Assembly (NCBI GenBank): GCA_012521455.1
Contig: JAAYMJ010000211.1
Location: 1-6,226 of the forward strand
Reading direction: 5' to 3'
DNA length: 6,226 nucleotides
From: Clostridiaceae bacterium
Lineage (GTDB): Bacteria > Bacillota > Clostridia > UMGS1883 > JAAYMJ01
Shown in pieces: positions 5,000-6,226 of this stretch (its first letter is position 1; each line of letters begins with the position of its first letter). The notes under the pieces are model-generated. The model ran no database searches, was not told the origin of the DNA, and saw only the letters and a program-made list of their open reading frames with translations. The position numbers and the translations under genes are program-made.

Positions 5000-6226
5000 C
5001 TAATATGTGTCTCTTTGCCAAACCCTGACCCAGTCGCACTGGTAATATGCCGGCCACTTTGTTGTTTCGTCAGGGTCCCCGTCCCATCCGCCGATGGCAA
5101 GGTTTAAGATAATATACATATTCTTTTGGGTGGCGATCATTTGTTTATTTGTAAATGTGGTACCCACTTGCTTTCCGTCCAAATACCACTTCATGTAATT
5201 CGGGGTCCACTTAATGGCGTAAACATGGAAATCCTCTGACAAATCCACTCCCGCGTCGGGGGTGTTGTAATGGGATCCGTTCCCCGAGCCGTCAGCCTTC
5301 TTAAAGTGGACATTTGTTACATACTGGGTTGGTTTTGAGCCCAAATATTCCATAATGTCAATTTCCGGCGGCCAGCCGTTTCCCAACATCCAAAAGGCGG
5401 GCCACATACCCTTGCCGCCTGCAACTTTCAGGCGGGCTTCAATGTAGCCGTAGTTAAAGTGGTATTTGCCGTTTGTGTTTATCGCCCCTGAAGTAAAGTC
5501 AACGCTCAAAGTCTTTCCATCAAATTTCGCGGTTGCCCCGCGGCTTTCGGGGTGTTTTTTGTTTTCCCCCACAATGGTCAAAAGCCCGTCTTTTACAATC
5601 ACGTTTTCAGGAACGCAGTAAGCCCTGTGGTTGTGGGTTTTCCCGTTTCCCCACGGATAGCCGTAATTCCACTTTGAGGCATCCAAAGTATCCCCTTCAA
5701 AATCATCGTAAAACACCAGCTTGTATTCGCTTCCAATATGTGCTGGCCTTAAATTTTCAAAGGGAATATCCGCAACTTCATGTTCTATGTATTCAGTATC
5801 AGGAAGTTTCTTCCTTTCAAGGCTCTTATTTATATCCATCATCCTTTTTACCAATACTGCAGCCTGTGCGCGGGTCGCTTTGGCTTTTGGCGAAAAGGTG
5901 TTATCCCCTGTTCCTAACAAAAGCCCAAGCTTTACGCAAATTTCCACATATCCCCTTGCCCATGGCGCAATATCTTCATAATCGGAAAATTCCAAATCCG
6001 CCCCAGGCGGCAAATAATTCACCCTTCTTAACGCCCTCACGGCTATGGAAGCAATTTCTTCCCTTGTAACCGGGCTTTGGGGGTATATGTATCCATCCTC
6101 AATCAGGTATTCATCAATCAGCCCGTCGCGGTAGGCCCCCACAATTTCCCCTGAGAACCATTCCCCGTCGGGACAGTCCTTAAATATTCCCATCGCAAGG
6201 ACGGACGCCCTGATTTTAAACGCCCT
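5000..6226 (-). CDS. SLH-anchored family 16 glycoside hydrolase (beta-glucanase), 5' end beyond window
   Basis: The frame is open from the window edge to a TAG at 5000-5002, giving 408 residues. The ATG at 6193 is not the start: the frame continues upstream without a stop, no ribosome binding site precedes it, and the 11 residues before it (RAFKIRASVLA) read as the end of an earlier SLH domain. Counting from 6226, SLH domains lie at about 15-70 (PVTREE) and 80-132 (ATRAQ). The GH16 domain spans about 167-406. It shows YGYIEARLK, GMWPAFWML and the catalytic EIDIME (288-293), in which E288 is the expected nucleophile, D290 the assisting residue and E293 the acid/base. The EXDXXE spacing is the bulged laminarinase-like form rather than the EXDXE of lichenases. 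Expected role: hydrolysis of beta-1,3- or mixed-linkage beta-glucan at the cell surface; the exact substrate is not fixed. The protein ends right after the last GH16 strand (CDWVRVWQ), with no C-terminal binding module. It is probably transcribed apart from the operon that follows. Confidence 0.95.
   Translation of the reverse strand, partial: RAFKIRASVLAMGIFKDCPDGEWFSGEIVGAYRDGLIDEYLIEDGYIYPQSPVTREEIASIAVRALRRVNYLPPGADLEFSDYEDIAPWARGYVEICVKLGLLLGTGDNTFSPKAKATRAQAAVLVKRMMDINKSLERKKLPDTEYIEHEVADIPFENLRPAHIGSEYKLVFYDDFEGDTLDASKWNYGYPWGNGKTHNHRAYCVPENVIVKDGLLTIVGENKKHPESRGATAKFDGKTLSVDFTSGAINTNGKYHFNYGYIEARLKVAGGKGMWPAFWMLGNGWPPEIDIMEYLGSKPTQYVTNVHFKKADGSGNGSHYNTPDAGVDLSEDFHVYAIKWTPNYMKWYLDGKQVGTTFTNKQMIATQKNMYIILNLAIGGWDGDPDETTKWPAYYQCDWVRVWQRDTY

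Noticed and set aside
5533..6069. Plus-strand open frame of 178 codons opposite the GH16 gene
   Set aside because: It starts at TTG with no ribosome binding site, encodes no recognisable domain, and lies fully antisense to a gene with intact catalytic motifs. It is a by-product of the GH16 codon pattern. The overlapping frame at 5721-5981 is rejected for the same reason.
6191..6193. ATG at 6193 as the start of the GH16 gene
   Set aside because: The frame stays open to the window edge, there is no Shine-Dalgarno sequence before it, no signal peptide follows it, and it would begin inside the SLH region. The gene is treated as truncated by the window.

Overview
The window looks like part of a chromosome from an anaerobic, Gram-positive Firmicute of the Clostridia type. 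The evidence is the set of S-layer homology (SLH) domain proteins in clostridial style, strong AGGAGG-type ribosome binding sites, very AT-rich intergenic DNA, and an SLH-anchored family 16 glycoside hydrolase like those of plant-polymer-degrading clostridia. Species cannot be fixed from the sequence alone. All four protein genes lie on the minus strand, so transcription runs from high to low coordinates.

Right part (5000-6226): the 3' part of a gene for a surface-anchored GH16 beta-glucanase. Its 5' end lies beyond the window; the first Met in frame (6193) is inside the SLH region and is not the start. It is closed by a perfect 13-bp hairpin followed by a T run, a good intrinsic terminator (4961-4996).

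Intergenic region (4648-4999): very AT-rich. It holds the GH16 terminator, a near-consensus SigA promoter (TTTACA, 17 bp, TATAAT at 4758-4786) and an unusual set of repeats around that promoter: a perfect 13-bp inverted repeat whose upstream arm overlaps the -10 box, and an imperfect direct repeat 35 bp apart. The untranslated leader would be about 100 nt.

Left part (1-4647): three genes in one probable operon with gaps of 36 and 39 bp, no internal terminator, and a good ribosome binding site before each. In order of transcription they are: a secreted 484-residue protein with a carbohydrate-binding-like N-terminal domain, an Ig-like middle domain and a ricin-type beta-trefoil at the C terminus; a 592-residue protein with an Ig-like domain, a long helical region, a Gly/Ser linker and three C-terminal SLH domains; and a protein cut by the window edge (446 residues visible) with three N-terminal SLH domains followed by a long beta-rich region.

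All three operon products have signal peptides, and the GH16 protein carries SLH repeats, so everything here acts outside the membrane. A reasonable inference is a cell-surface module in which SLH proteins build or decorate the wall layer, a lectin-like protein binds glycan, and the neighbouring enzyme cuts beta-glucan. No RNA gene, CRISPR array, insertion sequence or phage gene was seen. The most novel-looking parts are the helical repeat region of the 592-residue protein and the repeat-bearing operon promoter.
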